Below are positions 18,899 to 33,800 of a stretch of 64,000 nucleotides of DNA, in pieces. The notes beneath the pieces were generated by a model, which was given only the letters and a program-made list of their open reading frames with translations, had not been told where the DNA came from and did no database searches. Every line of letters begins with the position of its first letter. Position 1 is the stretch's first letter. The translations under genes were made by a program, and so were the position numbers. Source of the stretch: Spisula solida (lineage: Eukaryota > Mollusca > Bivalvia > Venerida > Mactridae). The stretch lies in contig OX365955.1 in the NCBI GenBank assembly GCA_947247005.1, positions 15,171,322 to 15,235,321 on the forward strand, in the 5' to 3' direction.

Positions 18899-21800
18899 CT
18901 GAAAATATGAAAGTGTTCTCAGTATACTTGTTCAAGGGAGATCATTCTTGATGTTTGTCTCCAAAAGCTGTGCATTAAATACTGTAAAATCATTTAAATT
19001 CAATGGGACAAAACTGCGTTGTTTTTGGAGACCAATACCAATTCATAAATCAAACATATGTAATAGTTTTATTACTGCACGTTGTTATATGCAAGTAAAC
19101 ACTCTTAAACCCAGTCTTATACCTGACTGAGGCAGCCACTGAGTACGACTGCCACAGTAAACTTGACATCATATTGGTATAATCATTCATTGGGGATGTA
19201 ACTTCGTGGTTTAGGTCATCCACGAAATGATTCCGCTTGGTGACCATACCATCCCAAAGACAAAATGAGAACGGTACATGTACCAACAAATTGGTTGGAA
19301 TACTGTCCTGATCCTCCTGACATTAATATGGAAAAACTGGTTATGCTCATTCCCGTCTACATTTTTTGTTTGTTTCAGACATAATGCGTGCTAATTATTA
19401 AAATCTAAGTTAAGTTTGGAATCACTATCGCTATATTTACCGGACATGACGGACCGTACAACACATTCCTGTAGTATTCTTTATTGATCTACTGATATAC
19501 ATGTATATACATGTATAAACATTCATACCCCGACATGCCCACCGATTCCATTCACAAATTGTACTTTATTTTCTTAAGCGGACACGTTTGTGAGCATAAG
19601 AAAACTGTTTGTATAGAATATTTACTCAGAAAATGATGCCATAAATAGTCTTATGAACGAAAACTATGAAAACGCGTTGTAGCAAACGGTTAAATAAACG
19701 AAATAGCAACTGATTGTCCTGAGCTTAAAACATGGAGCTAGAAAATTGTGAAAACACACAGCATAAATATGCTACATTACTGTAAAACATATCAAGTTTG
19801 TGGCGTTGCGTTAATTTTTTATCAAAAATTGGTTAAACTAAATCATAAAATTCATTCCTCACGATTTATCTACACCCCAAAAAGTATACAACAATGGCTT
19901 ATTGTTTATAATCCTCCGAATTTGGAACACAATTCATCTTAATTCAGTGATGTACAGTCACTGTAGTAAACATCAGTAGCAACGAACCATTATTGATGCT
20001 TGCAACATATATTGTACAAATGGACAATCAATTGCAAGAAATCTGAATTTTATTCATCATCAGAATACTTGTTATAAATGTTTCCATTTTTATTGAGCAT
20101 TGGTGATGCCATTAAGTATCACTGCAATATAACATTGTATTGTAGTTATATATCAATAAATATATGCATGTAAAAATGTATGTTTAAACGACAAAATATG
20201 CCATTTCGTTAAGGTATTTATCATAATACCAGCACTTTTCATATTTAAACCAAATATATTGTCTAAACATTAAAAACAACATTTCACGATCTATAACAAG
20301 CTATTTTAACATGACCCGGTTTGAAAATAAATATTTATCAATATGTTTATGGATTTTCTATTATGTATAACATGCACAGATATGTACCTTAAGTTTGTGC
20401 ATCAAACCTATATCGTCAGTCACCAATGTAGAAAAATATATGACATTATTTTTGTATTATTAGCTTTTATATAATCTATTCTGCAATTGTACCAAACTAG
20501 ATTTTGATAATCATTGTCTCTCTGGTGATCATTTTATTTTTGTCGGAGTATAAGTAAGTATTACTAGTTTTTCGTCAAAAGTGTCTCCTTACAAGGGTTT
20601 TGTACATTTTGGTGAGGCCGGACGAACAACATAGTTGTCTGCGGTATCTGTTACATAGAATCGAGTTTGATTTGTAACTTTCAATTTAAACGAGATGAAA
20701 TGATGTCCACTTCTTCATGAACACAAGTACACCTATCTGCTATCTTAACGCTGATTATCTTTTTTAAAGATGTTTTTTGTTTATAATTGCATTATTATTG
20801 AGGCGTCGGCTTCGTTGAAGACTTTGTTCCACAGTCGACCAACAATGTCATAGTATAAAGTTTAACTAATTACAATGTTCGAAAAATGTGAATTGGCCGT
20901 TTCGTTATGTACTGACAAACTTTGATACCAAGAACTACGCTAAATGTAAGGTAATGTACGTGACACTGTATCTTTCCATTTCTGACAATTTAGTTTTAAC
21001 TATGAATAGAGTAATTTAGTAATTTATATTCCCATGGGTAAAATTGTACCGAGCATTGATTCCAAATCTTTTAAACAAGAAAACTCGCGGGCAAATATTT
21101 GAGTTTTAAGTTTTTACAAAAGAAATTTGTGCCGTTCTTCTGGATAACCGGGCTTCTGGAAAACCGGGCTTAGTGACAAAATTACGAAAATCATGATACT
21201 ATATCGTAAGAAAGACTTAAAACTAACCACTGTCGTGTGCAACTTTTTCAGCGTTAGCTGTTTAGGTTGAATATTGACCTACTTTAAAAGCCAATCAAAT
21301 GTTTCTAAATAAACCCGCACGGAATAAATAAAGGAATCAAAGTACTGAAATAGTAATACTTGGGGGATATCGCAACTATTGGTATCTATAATATTTAATA
21401 TAGGGTTTACATCATTCAGATCTCACCAAACGGACCCATCAAGGCAATCCACCCATAAAAAGCCCAATTAACTAGTTTCTACTGTAAAAGGGCGACTGAA
21501 CGGCCTAGTTTTAGCTGAAAAAACGTATTAGAAAGATTAAGAATAACAGTAAATGGTAATATCATGCAGCTGCACAAAAAAAGGTTTGACTATAGCTAAT
21601 AAACAAAAATAATATAAGTAAATAAATATAATTGGATAATGGATGAATGGGCGCAAAAATATGAAAAATAGCACCAAAAACTACACTTAGTCGTAACTCC
21701 ATAACTCTACAGCGCATTATAAACGAACCGCATACAATGTGAATTGCGCGAACGAATCAGATTGGGGATGAAAGAAAAATCGACAGACATGGTCTCGAAT

Positions 21801-24800
21801 CTTGAAGGGAAATTTGTATGGAATGAGCCGTTGTTTTAACGATATACGCAAACTATTTCACTGAATACATGTTGTAAATTAATTGACACAATGTCGATCG
21901 AACCTATAAACAGGTTGCACTAGAAAATAAACAAAACTAGCAACTAAACTACACAAAATCCAAATTCCATATACTAGCTGCATACGAACTGGATATGGTA
22001 CGAGTAGCGCGAACGATTCAGAATGGGGACGAAACCAGTATTGTCTCGATCTCGGCGGGAAATGTATGAACTACAGCGCTTGGAAAAGGGTTGTTCTAAA
22101 AATAGACGCAATATATTTAGCTGAATATCTGAGGTAATATTATAATATAAACGACGAGCAATACTATTAACAAATGCAAAATATTGTAAATAGTGAAAAT
22201 AAGCACACATTATAATAGGAGTTTTTAGCTAAATTGTTATATGAACATTATGAAACCAAACAGTGTAAATTTCGTCTGCTCAACCGTTTACTTTAACAGT
22301 GACATTTTTATCACCCCTCAAATTCATTAGTCAATTTACAGCGCGTAGGAATTTATTCGCGCAGATACATTAAATCACAGAAACAAACATTCCAAATTAT
22401 CTCGCAATACAATGAAGTAAAAAATAATTCAATTGCCAGTGAAAAATATTCTTGAAAATGATTGAAAATTATGATTTTGGTTGAGATTGGCTGGAACACG
22501 TTTCTTGCTCGGATGAACTGGTTGTGGAGAAATAACATGGTTAAAATCGTAGTGATTTCTGGATTGTATATATAAGCAATAAATCCCCCAAGTAAAAATA
22601 CTGCATAGAATATAGTAATCTTAACACAATAAGTTAGTTGCAATTGCGTATGTTTGTGTATTCGTAGTGTATTGAAACGTACAGCGGTCTATAGCGTCGC
22701 TTAATTACACTTACTTTATCCAGGCAATATAATTATGTTAACTTGCATTGACCATAATGACTCATCAAAAGCAACCAATCGTGTTATCGGCTAGCAGAGA
22801 TTCCCAACATACGTCATCAATTTGTCTGCTACTTGTACCGTAGGTATATAATTAACTTGGGTAATCCAAGTTACGGATACAGTATTACCCAAATCAACAA
22901 ACATCCATTAAAAGCAAACAAAGGCTGTACATTGCAGTCAATGTATAAAAACACTGACATTAATTATTTTAGCTAACAATAAATAATATTTATGTGCATC
23001 TGTTTAACCAAAAGAACTGAAACATGTGACTAAGAATGTGAAACAGTTACAAAGCAAAATATACTAGATACGCCAATTTGACTTGAAATTGGGCAGTTTA
23101 AATTTGCCATTTTGTTCTGTAAATGTATCAAAGATTGTGTAAAACTCATTTTTGTTTTGTTTATTTTCTTTGCTTTTGTGTAACATGTGGATATGTATAT
23201 GATTTCATGTCTCATTGTAACAGTAAATACTAAACTTACACCATTGCATATTACTTTAAATGATTGTCAGATATCTCCATTTTCAAATGATCCAACCCAT
23301 TTTTAAATTATAACACCTTCGGTTTTTTGTTACTGTCAGAATATAATATACAATAGTTTCAATTGGCTTCTGTTTTCTTTCTCATACTTCTGTTTCCCAT
23401 ATATTGTGAGGGAAACATCACATTTATACTGGACATTTCTCTGTCATGGTGGATGGATGTCTCTAAGAAAAGTATCTGCTTCGATATATTTGTGAGTGGC
23501 AGATTCACTTTTTCATGTCTAAAACTACATCTTGACTTCACATCCTTCGCAAATGTATTGAAAAAATATACATAATTTTATATAACATTTGCAGTATGTC
23601 ATTTAACTCAACGCTGTATATCTTTTTAAAGACTTTTCTTGTTAAAATTGTGTCACATTTTAGAATTATATTTTTTAATAAACATGTAAATAGTGTTTAA
23701 GAAATAAAAATCTGTTCGCGTTTTTGTCGGTGAATAAAACACGGGCGGGAGTTCGGATGCGGAAAAAAAAAATCACGAGTGCGTAGCACGAGTGATTAAA
23801 TTCTTATGCATCCGAACGAGTGCCCGTGTTTTATTCACCGACAAAATACAAGAACAGAGTTTTAATTTCGATTCTAAACACGATAATATCCCGTACTATT
23901 TAACTGCGCGCATTCCATTTTCACCCATTTGACATTGAACATAATTCCACGCTGAAATTGAGTGGCTTATTACCTGGTACAATTACCTCCCTCGTTAATG
24001 AAAACGACCTTCGTAATTTTCTGAAGGAAATAACACATTTTAAACATTGAAACAATTTTAACAACACGAGTATAGGGTATAAAAGAAAAATATAAATGAA
24101 TTGATTATTAGAAGTTTTTATGAAACTTAGTTTCGAGATTATATTGGAGTTTCTAAAAATAGTTGCATCATAGCTGTAACACTGGATACTCGTGCAACTT
24201 GCCTTGTTTTTACTATAAAGTTTACGTTCATTCATTCATAAATATGTCACGTGATACGGGGCGTAAATAGTAACAGCCAATTTGATGGGTACGTTTTATG
24301 GGGGTAATGGTAATAATACATGCCCTATTTTGCTCTATGTGTATATTGTTTAATCCGCAGATCGTGTTAGAATTGCTACATGTAATAGAAAAAAAGTAGC
24401 GCCTGTTTTTAACCACTTACTGATTGTTTCTCTCAATATAGGAACCTTTCAGAAATTAGAACAACGCATACGGAACATTTCTGTAACTTATCGGGTGTCA
24501 TCGACAAAGTAGTCTCCCTTGAAAACGTCTAATCGATCACATCAATAACGTTTAACGATACACTGATTTACTATAGATTTATATAGGAGCCGTATGGTTT
24601 AACACTAATAACTTGTTTATAACATTAGATGACAAAATGTTATAACCTCGTGAAGTAATCTTCATTATTTGCACTTTATTTCAATATAATTTTTATTAAT
24701 GTGGTACGTTAACTTTTGCTTCCATTTGCGATTGAAGTTTGTGACTACCATTCCTTTATAACTCCATATGAAAACTGTCCAAATACTCAAAACCCCGTTT

Positions 24801-27800
24801 TTGACAGGCTATAAAGTTGCTTTTTACTTAATGACATTTTTTTATAACCTCGTGAAGTACTCTTTAAAGTCTATAAAGCATTATCACAATATATCTTTTA
24901 AGAAATTTGCAAATGTAGAAATTGCTTCCAATTTCGTTTGAAAATGAAGAAAGTCGCGTTCTAGTACGCGGTTTCATATCGTTAAGTATAATGTATATCG
25001 TGAAAAATCGGCTATTTCCGTTTTTCTCCGATCTATAAAGGCCGAGGAGATCACTATATGTGTAGCAACTATCAAATAAGACGTTTATTATGAGTAGGTT
25101 GTTTTGGGGTTTCGTATTGTGTAGTATTTTAGAAAAAAAGGAAAAGAAATCCTTTTAGATTTTACAGTCCCTTAGAACAAGGTTAGGAGTTCAATTTTAA
25201 AATCAAATCTTTATTTAAACATTTTCTTCTTTTAAAACGCATGTTTTCAACACGTTGTGTGTGCATTTATATATAGATTTTTAATTATTATTTTGATCAT
25301 GAGATGGGAAGTAATTAAATCAAATCAATAAAACGTAATTATTGACAAATACTATTTTATTTAAAAAAAGATAATGGGGACACTGGTGTAATTATCAAGT
25401 TCCATACAATAATTATACATTTAACACGTGGTTAATTGATTAGTTGGTTTTGCAGGTGTTTAATTAAAGTCGTCGTATCTTTTACCATGTCTGATAAAAC
25501 TTGATAGAAATCCATATACAGGAGTAATAATACAAGTGCTTGTATAAAATACTACATAGTCTTGCATATCAATATTTAAATATAGCGTGACCATCTTATA
25601 CTTCCCAAAAATGTTAAAATCCTTAAAATATTACCAATCGATCTGGCTATGTATCGATATTTTGTGTAAAAGACTCTGTATATTACATGTACATATAGCG
25701 GAAGCGAGTGTCATAAAATGGGCCCCTGTCGTGTGTATCCAGGCCCTTATTTCACCTTTCTGTATCAGTCAGACGCTTACTCAAATGATTTTAAAACGCC
25801 TGAATGATAACGATTTAGGTGATCTCTGGTGTTTGATATCATCTGATCAATGATAGTACAACCTGTGAACTGATTGACTTAAAAATAGTGACATGATAAA
25901 AATTTAAATGACATTTACACATTTTCTGGTTGATAGATATATTACTGACTACGTAACAATAAAGTGGAGAAGATCTTTGGTGGATGTCAGAGTCTGTAGA
26001 AAGAGCTGAAATAGGGTCAGATCATGAGCTACTACTAGCTAAAGTTAGAGTCAAGTTAGCAGCTGTCAGGAAGACTGGACTCCAGAAACAGCCCCGGTTT
26101 GACACTGCCAAACTGAACTCAGTAGAGAGCTGCAAAGAGTTTTCCGTAACAGTTTCAAGCAGGTTCCAGGCCCTTGCAGAGATGGATGACTCCTCTGTAG
26201 AAAAGAAATGGGAAAGAGTGAAGGAAACGTTGAAGACTGCATGTCGAGAGAAGTTAGGTTTCAACAAAAAGAATATACAAAAGTTGGCTGACAGAACGTA
26301 CCATCACTAAGATAGAACAGAAAAGAGCAATCAGACAGCGACTTTTTCAAGCGAAGACAAGAATACAGAAGCGTAACATCCAAACAGAGAACAGCAGCAT
26401 GCAGAAAGAAGTGAAGAGAAGCACAAGACAGGGCAAGAGAGAACATGTGGACAAGTTAGCGACAAGAGCACAAGAGGCAGCTGAAACGAAAGACATGAAG
26501 ACACTGTATGACTGAATAGACAATTCCCCTGATATACCTGAGGGCGAAGACCTTGACATAGACACAGGTCCAATTAGCAGAGATGAAACCATCAGATCCA
26601 TCAAAAAGCTGAAAAACAACAAAGCTCCAGGACCAGATGGATTCCCGCCAGAAGCCCTCAAAGCTGACGCTGAAGGGCCAGCAGACATCATGTTAGGGCT
26701 GTTACAAGACATCTGGGAAAAGGAAGAAGTTCCTGCGGATTGGAAGACAGGTCTGATAGTCAAACTGCCAACGAAAGGAGATTTAGGCGACTGCAATAAT
26801 TGGAGAGGCATCCAGCTCCTGTCCATTCCCAGTAAAGTTCTAACCAGAATCATTTTAGAACGCTTGAAGTAGGCAGTGGATAAAGAGTTGCGAGATGAAC
26901 AAGCAGGATTTCGCACAGGAAGGTCATGTGCCGATCAAATTGCAGCGCTTAGAATAATCATTGAACAATCATTGGAATGGCAATCCCCTCTCTACATAAA
27001 TTTTATCGACTTCCGTAAGGCATTTGACATGATAGATCGCCCAACAATATCGAAGATTATGAGGAACTACGGCATCCCAGTCAAGATAGTTAATATCATC
27101 CAAAGCTATTACGAAAACACCATCTGTCAAGTAATCCATAACACAGACTTCATCCCATCCTTGGCTGTCACTACAGGAGTTAGACAAGGCTGCTTGCTGT
27201 CTTGCTTAATATTCACAATGGTCATAGATTAGGTTATGAAAAGAGTGACGAGCCAGCCAAGAGGACTACAATGGACCTTCACAAAACAGCTTGAAGATCT
27301 TGACTTTGCGGATGACATCGGACTCCTTTCCCACTCATATGCGCACATCCAGGAAAAGACTCAAGCCCTTCAAAACATTGAGGACAACAGGTCTGGAGAT
27401 CAACATCAAGAAGACAAAGAGTATACGAATACATGCTCTCCACGATGATCCTATCAGACTTGAAGGACAAGATATAGCTGATGTTGACAGCTTCACATAC
27501 CTCGGAAGCACTGTGAGTGAGAAGGGTGGGGCTGATGAAGATGTTACAGTCAGAATTGGAAAAGCGAGGTTCGTCTTCTCGTCCCTAAGACCAGTCTGGA
27601 ACAACACCAACATACGGCTTAACACCAAAATCAGACTATTTAACCCAAATGTCAAGGCGGTACTCCTATATGGCTCGGAAACCTGGAAGCACACTAAGAT
27701 GCTAGATAAAAAAACTACAGGTTTTCGTCAACAAATGCCTTAGAAGTATACTTAAGATACGATGGCCAGACCAGATCAGCAATCTGGAGTTGTGGAGAAA

Positions 27801-30800
27801 GACCAAACAGGAACCAATCATCCAGACCATCAAAGAGAGAAAGTGGAGATGGATTGGTCACATTCTGCGGAGAGAACAATCGAACATTACCCGCCATGCC
27901 CTGGACAGGAATCCACAGGGACGCAGAAAAAGAGGTCGACCTGTGGCAAACTGGAGGAGGACACTGGAGGCAGAACTGAAACCCCTTAGACTATCATGGG
28001 GTGAAGTGAAAAGAATGGCCAGAGACCGATGTAGATGGAGACGGGTAGTGAAGGCCCTATGCCCACCTCTGGGCGAAGAGGATTAAGTAACGTAACAATG
28101 GAACATTGATAATTACACGTGGTGTTTTTTAAACATTAAACGATTTTAATTCAAAATTGACAAACACCTTCGCCAAGGGCACATTTTGTATAGTTCATGT
28201 GTCTTAACATTGAATTTTAATATTTTTTAAAACGTTAGGGTGCAGGAAATTTCATAATTTATATTAAAAAATTACTTCAGAAATCGATCTGAACCTGCCT
28301 ATAATTTTAATACTTTAACGTCTAACTCTAAAATTTAAAGTTCTTATTTGAAAAAAATCTTCAACGGGTAAACATGTGTTGAAATAATTGCATAAAAATT
28401 GTACCTTGTGTATTATGTTGCGAACAGTAAAGTTTAATAATTTTACGTCTGATTAAAATTAATTTTGTAAATTTTGGGAAATTGAAAAAGTTGTTTTTAA
28501 ATATCATCGACACCCCTCCCGCACCACCACACAATGACATCAAAATAGCTGTGCCCTCCCCCACTCGAAAATTTCTGGAGCCGGGCCTGATGAGTATATT
28601 AATAAGAGTATATAATATCTGTTAGAAAATAAACAAAAACACATACACAATTTTATTAATATGGCCTTCATGCACTGTTATGTTTAAACAAATGGTTTTA
28701 TTAAAAGGTAGTATAACGTTACCATGGCTGTTTTTAAAATTCATATATTTTCCCATATGTGCGAGACTTTAAATTTTCATTAATATAATTTTTCTCTATG
28801 TATATAGCCTTTTTATTTAAACAAAGTATACTATAAAAAGACATTATTCTACTTTTTAAACTTATAAAGTTTAGTCAGTACAGTATTTATATTTGTGACC
28901 GGGGAATAAAAATCCGCAGAAGGGTAATGCCTTAATTGTTTTATTGCCCCTTATCAGTGTAATCCTGTCTGGTCACTGTATATCGATCTAGTTAAACAAT
29001 AGGGCCATACATTCTATCGATTTATATACAGTATACTGATCACTGGAGATGTTTATCGATTTTTCTGGTGTAAAGGGAAACAACTCGAACAAAAACACAG
29101 GTACAAAATCACTATGGACAGAGTTGTCTTTTCCTTAAAAATTACGATGAAAGTTCAACATAACAGAAGGTATATAACATAATGTAATAAAGATAGTACT
29201 ATCCTGTCCAATCACTTAAACTTAATTCAAAGGACATTACTTTTTTCTCATTTTAGACACTTTACTAAATCTTAATCAAATTACTGGAGATGTTTATCGA
29301 TTTTTCTGGTGTAAAGGGAAACAATTCGAACAAAAACACAGGTACAAAATCACTATGGACAGAGTTGTCTTTTCCTTAAGAATTACGATGAAAGTTCAAC
29401 ATGGCAGAAGGTATATAACATAATGTAATACAGATAGTACTATCTTGTCCAATCACTTAAACTTAATTCAAAGGCCATTACTTTTTCTCATTTTAGACAC
29501 TTTACTAAATCTTAATCACATTATTATAATGTTAATGTTGTCTGAAGCCCAATAATAAGGCCATTATGAAAACACTTGATTATTGACAATATACAATTTG
29601 GGCAAAAGTACAGTAGAAAGACAAGGCATAATAAATGATGTATTAACTCAATAAATTTAATGAAACAGTTCTTTTGACATGTTTGATAGATCTTTATCTT
29701 CCGACATTAAGTTCACATGGTCTTATCGACATTGTAGCACAAAACACACACCAATGTTTAACCATACTGTATACACTGACTGCTCAAGTTTATCTGAAAA
29801 ATATAAAATCATAATCTATATTAGAATCTAAACCTCTACATGTTAATAGTTTCTTACAAGTCTGCAAAAACAAAGGAAAATGTTTGTTCAAACTGCTAAC
29901 TGATAAATGCTATATAATTAATTATGTTAATAAGTATGATAAAGTTTCCCTTGACCATTTGCTTAAAAAGTAATTTCACATGTTTGTTATAGTTTAGACC
30001 TGCTATATGAATCTCTGGGTGGGGTGTACAAAGGACTGGTGAAAAAGTATCTTGATATTCAATATTTATTTATGTCATTTTTATGAAATAATAATCATGT
30101 GTATAGCCTACATACCTTGATAAGATCTGGCAAGAATTGTGGCAAGCTCACTGGCTGGGATGACTTCAATCCTTGTCTCATTCACACTAGCTCTGACAGT
30201 AGCTGTCCTTTCTTCAAACACCCTGATATGACTTCTTGTTCTGTACACTGTGGCATTAACTTTATTTTCGTTCAATACATGTTCTAGTTTCACTAATGTC
30301 TACATTTTTAAAACGTTTAAACTGTCATTCACCAAGAATTGGAAGTATCGTTATCCGAAATACCGTCATCCGAAACTTGCACAGAACTATCCGACCCGCA
30401 ATCTAGATTCTCATTGAAATTGTCACAAACGTCTTCATTTATATCAAACATAGTTACTTCAACGTAATTCACTTTGCCCGCTTTTACTGTCGATGATGCT
30501 GTCACGAGTCAACAAATGATTTACCAACTGGCTCAGAATACGCTCCCCTGTGTTCAATTATGTGCCGCCGCTGCTGATGACGTGCTCAGTTTAATGACGA
30601 AATACGATGACGTAATCCAAGGACTGTATATAAGCCGTCTAACCCGATCGGTATTTCGCGAAATTCCGATGTTTTAAGTCATCACAGAAAGGCCCCTCGT
30701 CTTTAAAAACATTCAGAATATAAATTTAGTGAAATTCAAAATGGCGGCTATTTTTTTCCTAGAGAACCACTGGTTTGATAATGGCCGAGCTAGACAGCCA

Positions 30801-33800
30801 ATCAGAATGCCCGATTCTCATAATGGCAGAGTTTTTTCATAAAGGCCGCGTTTTCCCCATAATGGCCGAGTTTTTTGTCCATAATATCGAGGTGAGCTTC
30901 GTATCGGCCCTGCATTTGGAGTGAAAACGCGCCCAATATTTTATAGTCAATTAATATTGCTATATAACGTCACTAAGCCTGATATCCCTGGAGAACAGCT
31001 CATTTAAATCGTAACATATTTCTTCTCCTGCGCTTAACATTTATAAACATACGGAAATAAAATGTAATTTGATATACATGTACTCACGACAGCAATTCCG
31101 TCGATTGTAAATATGAAAACTGGAAATCTCATGATTTTCTCCTAGATCAACCATGGCCCATGGCATGGGTTCTTTAACGGTACATGCACAAAACCAAATG
31201 CCTGATGTGTTTCCATTGACCTGGCGTACACGATCATGTAAGCAAATAGAAACATTGTTATTTAAAAAATGGACAGGGATGTAGCCCAAAGCATTAACAG
31301 CAGAGCACAAAGGGCACAGAAAGTACACACTAATACGACAAACCGTAGATTATAAGTACATGTCAAATGACCACAGGAATACGTCTACATGAAACAAAAG
31401 AGCTACCAAAGCCGACAACGTAGATTAAAAGTGTGCGGCCTCAGTCAGTCAACATAACCCGACCGGGAGCCAGTAGGTAACGTTCAACAGAAACAGGTTA
31501 CATGCCTTTTGGAATGCCGAGTGTATCCTTTATTTGCCAGTCAGCTTTCTGTAGAAATATGGCAGGCATATGAGTTCCTCCCAACCACATTTTAACCCGC
31601 ATCGCCAGATAAAATGGAAAGTGCGCAAACCATAAAGCTTAGGAGGCACACGGAAATTTCCCTTTTTCGTTTTACCAATAAATTGGACAAAGGATACATA
31701 AATGAAGGTTGACTGTAGGGCTTCCGCCCTGGCGTGGTGTATAAAGTGACAAATATAACTGAATACTTAAAATTTTAAAGTGCACCAAGCATCACACTGC
31801 TAAATAATGTAAATTTACTGTGTATCAAGCCTAATAAGTTCAGAACACATGTAGCCCCTTCGTAACGAGTCCATGATCATAAGCTTACAAACTTTACATA
31901 TCGTTAATTATTCATGGAAGCAATAAAACGGTAATTATATTTGAGGCGTTCTCGTGTTAAATATTCCTTTTGTCTTGTGTCAAATAACAGATCTCCTGAT
32001 CGATATCATAAATGAGTTCTAAAAATACTGTACTTAAATGAAAATTCCGTTTAACTGAAAGACAGGTTGGTGAATTCATGCAAATCTAAAACACGTACAT
32101 ATGATAAACTCCAGCTACAAGTGTTCTGAATAAACGAGATTGGACAACAAATTCCAGTCTGGATTCGTTGAGAGTCTGCCTACAAAAAGGAGCCCCCAAA
32201 TGGGAATAATATACTATACAAATAATAATGTACATAGTATTAAGAAGTTATTGTCAACCGACGTTAATAAAAAAATAATATAATAAACAAGAGGTCTACG
32301 TTGCCCTATATCGCCAACCTGAGTAGTTGTACCTGCTTTCATAATGCTTGTTTACTTCGGAACCTAGTATCAACCTGACCTACCATCTATATGCTTCTGT
32401 TGTACCATTTGTATGGAAAACGTTGAAAAAACATTCTTGCAAACACAAGGGGCTTTCTGAGATTTGACCCCGTGACCTAGTTTTAGACACCAGCTGACCG
32501 ATATATAATTACAACCTAGATTTTAGCAATACAAATATTCTGACTAAATATTACTAAACTCTGATGAAACTACAGCCTCCATCACACACGAGGTTTTTCT
32601 AGGATTTCACACAGTGAACTAACTTTTTACAGTAGATGACCCATGAATAATCCAAACCTACATTTATCTAAACAAACATTCTGAACAAGTATTACTAAAA
32701 TCCAATAAAAATACAGCCTCTGTTGAGATGATCATTGTGACCAACTTTCATAAGAATAAGGCCAACAAACCAATAGTGACTACAGACGTTTTTCTATTAC
32801 ATTTTGTATTTGACCTAGTGACCTAGGTTTTGACACAAAATGACCCAATATCGAACTTGAACTGGAGTTGTTGAGATGATCATAGTGACCCACTTTTATA
32901 AAGATTAGGTCAACATTTTGACAATTCTAGTGTCTTCACAAGTAAATTGTTGACAGACGGACGACGAGTTCTAAAGCACACCCTGTCACTTTGTGAACGT
33001 TGAGCTAAAATCGGACGGTGAAGACTACACTCAATTTAACCAGTCGAGCACAGAAAAACAAAACATACCACAATTACACGACACAATTTCCAATACGCAA
33101 TTGAACGCTAAAATGAATTTAACTAGTGTTTGTCCTTGAGTTTCAGCTGTCAAAAAGTCATTTTCGGCTACCATTATGGGGAACAAATACTATAAAAATC
33201 ATGACATTCCATTCATCCATTCTATTTACTCTAGTTGTTATGAATGTTCACGATGTGTTCAATGGCGTTTCCTGTGTATACATATGTTAACTGCTCGTTA
33301 GAGTTAGCAAATATATCGACATTAATCAATTGATATAAGATTTACTAAATGTTAAATATACACATGTGTTAAGTAATAACTACGTACATTACTTACCATT
33401 AAACTACCCTCAGTGGAGCCTGGTTCCCATACGGTACTTAATGTAACAGTCTTTCCTAAAGCCACATTGTTAGCTGAAAGAAAATTGTATTTTGAACCAA
33501 GGTAATAACTAGAATTATCACTGTCGTGAGTAGGACCCCATGGTAGCATGCCAAAAGAGGGGAGGGGAAGAAGAGCGATGAAGTATAATATTGAAATCAG
33601 TCAAAAATAGTTTAAGCTAGAGCTGTTGCCCTTTGCTACAAATATGTGTATTGTTTTTTGCTCCTCATACATGTATTTATTGTCGTAACCAATACCAGTA
33701 AGTATAACAAGTTCCATTTGAATATCTTGAACCGTTTTTGAACTGTGGCCAAAGCTTACATTTTTTGAGCTGAAAAAGGGGCACAAGTCAAAATTTATCA

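Noticed and set aside
26347..26916. 189-codon minus-strand ORF
   Set aside because: Antisense shadow of the RTE reverse transcriptase region.
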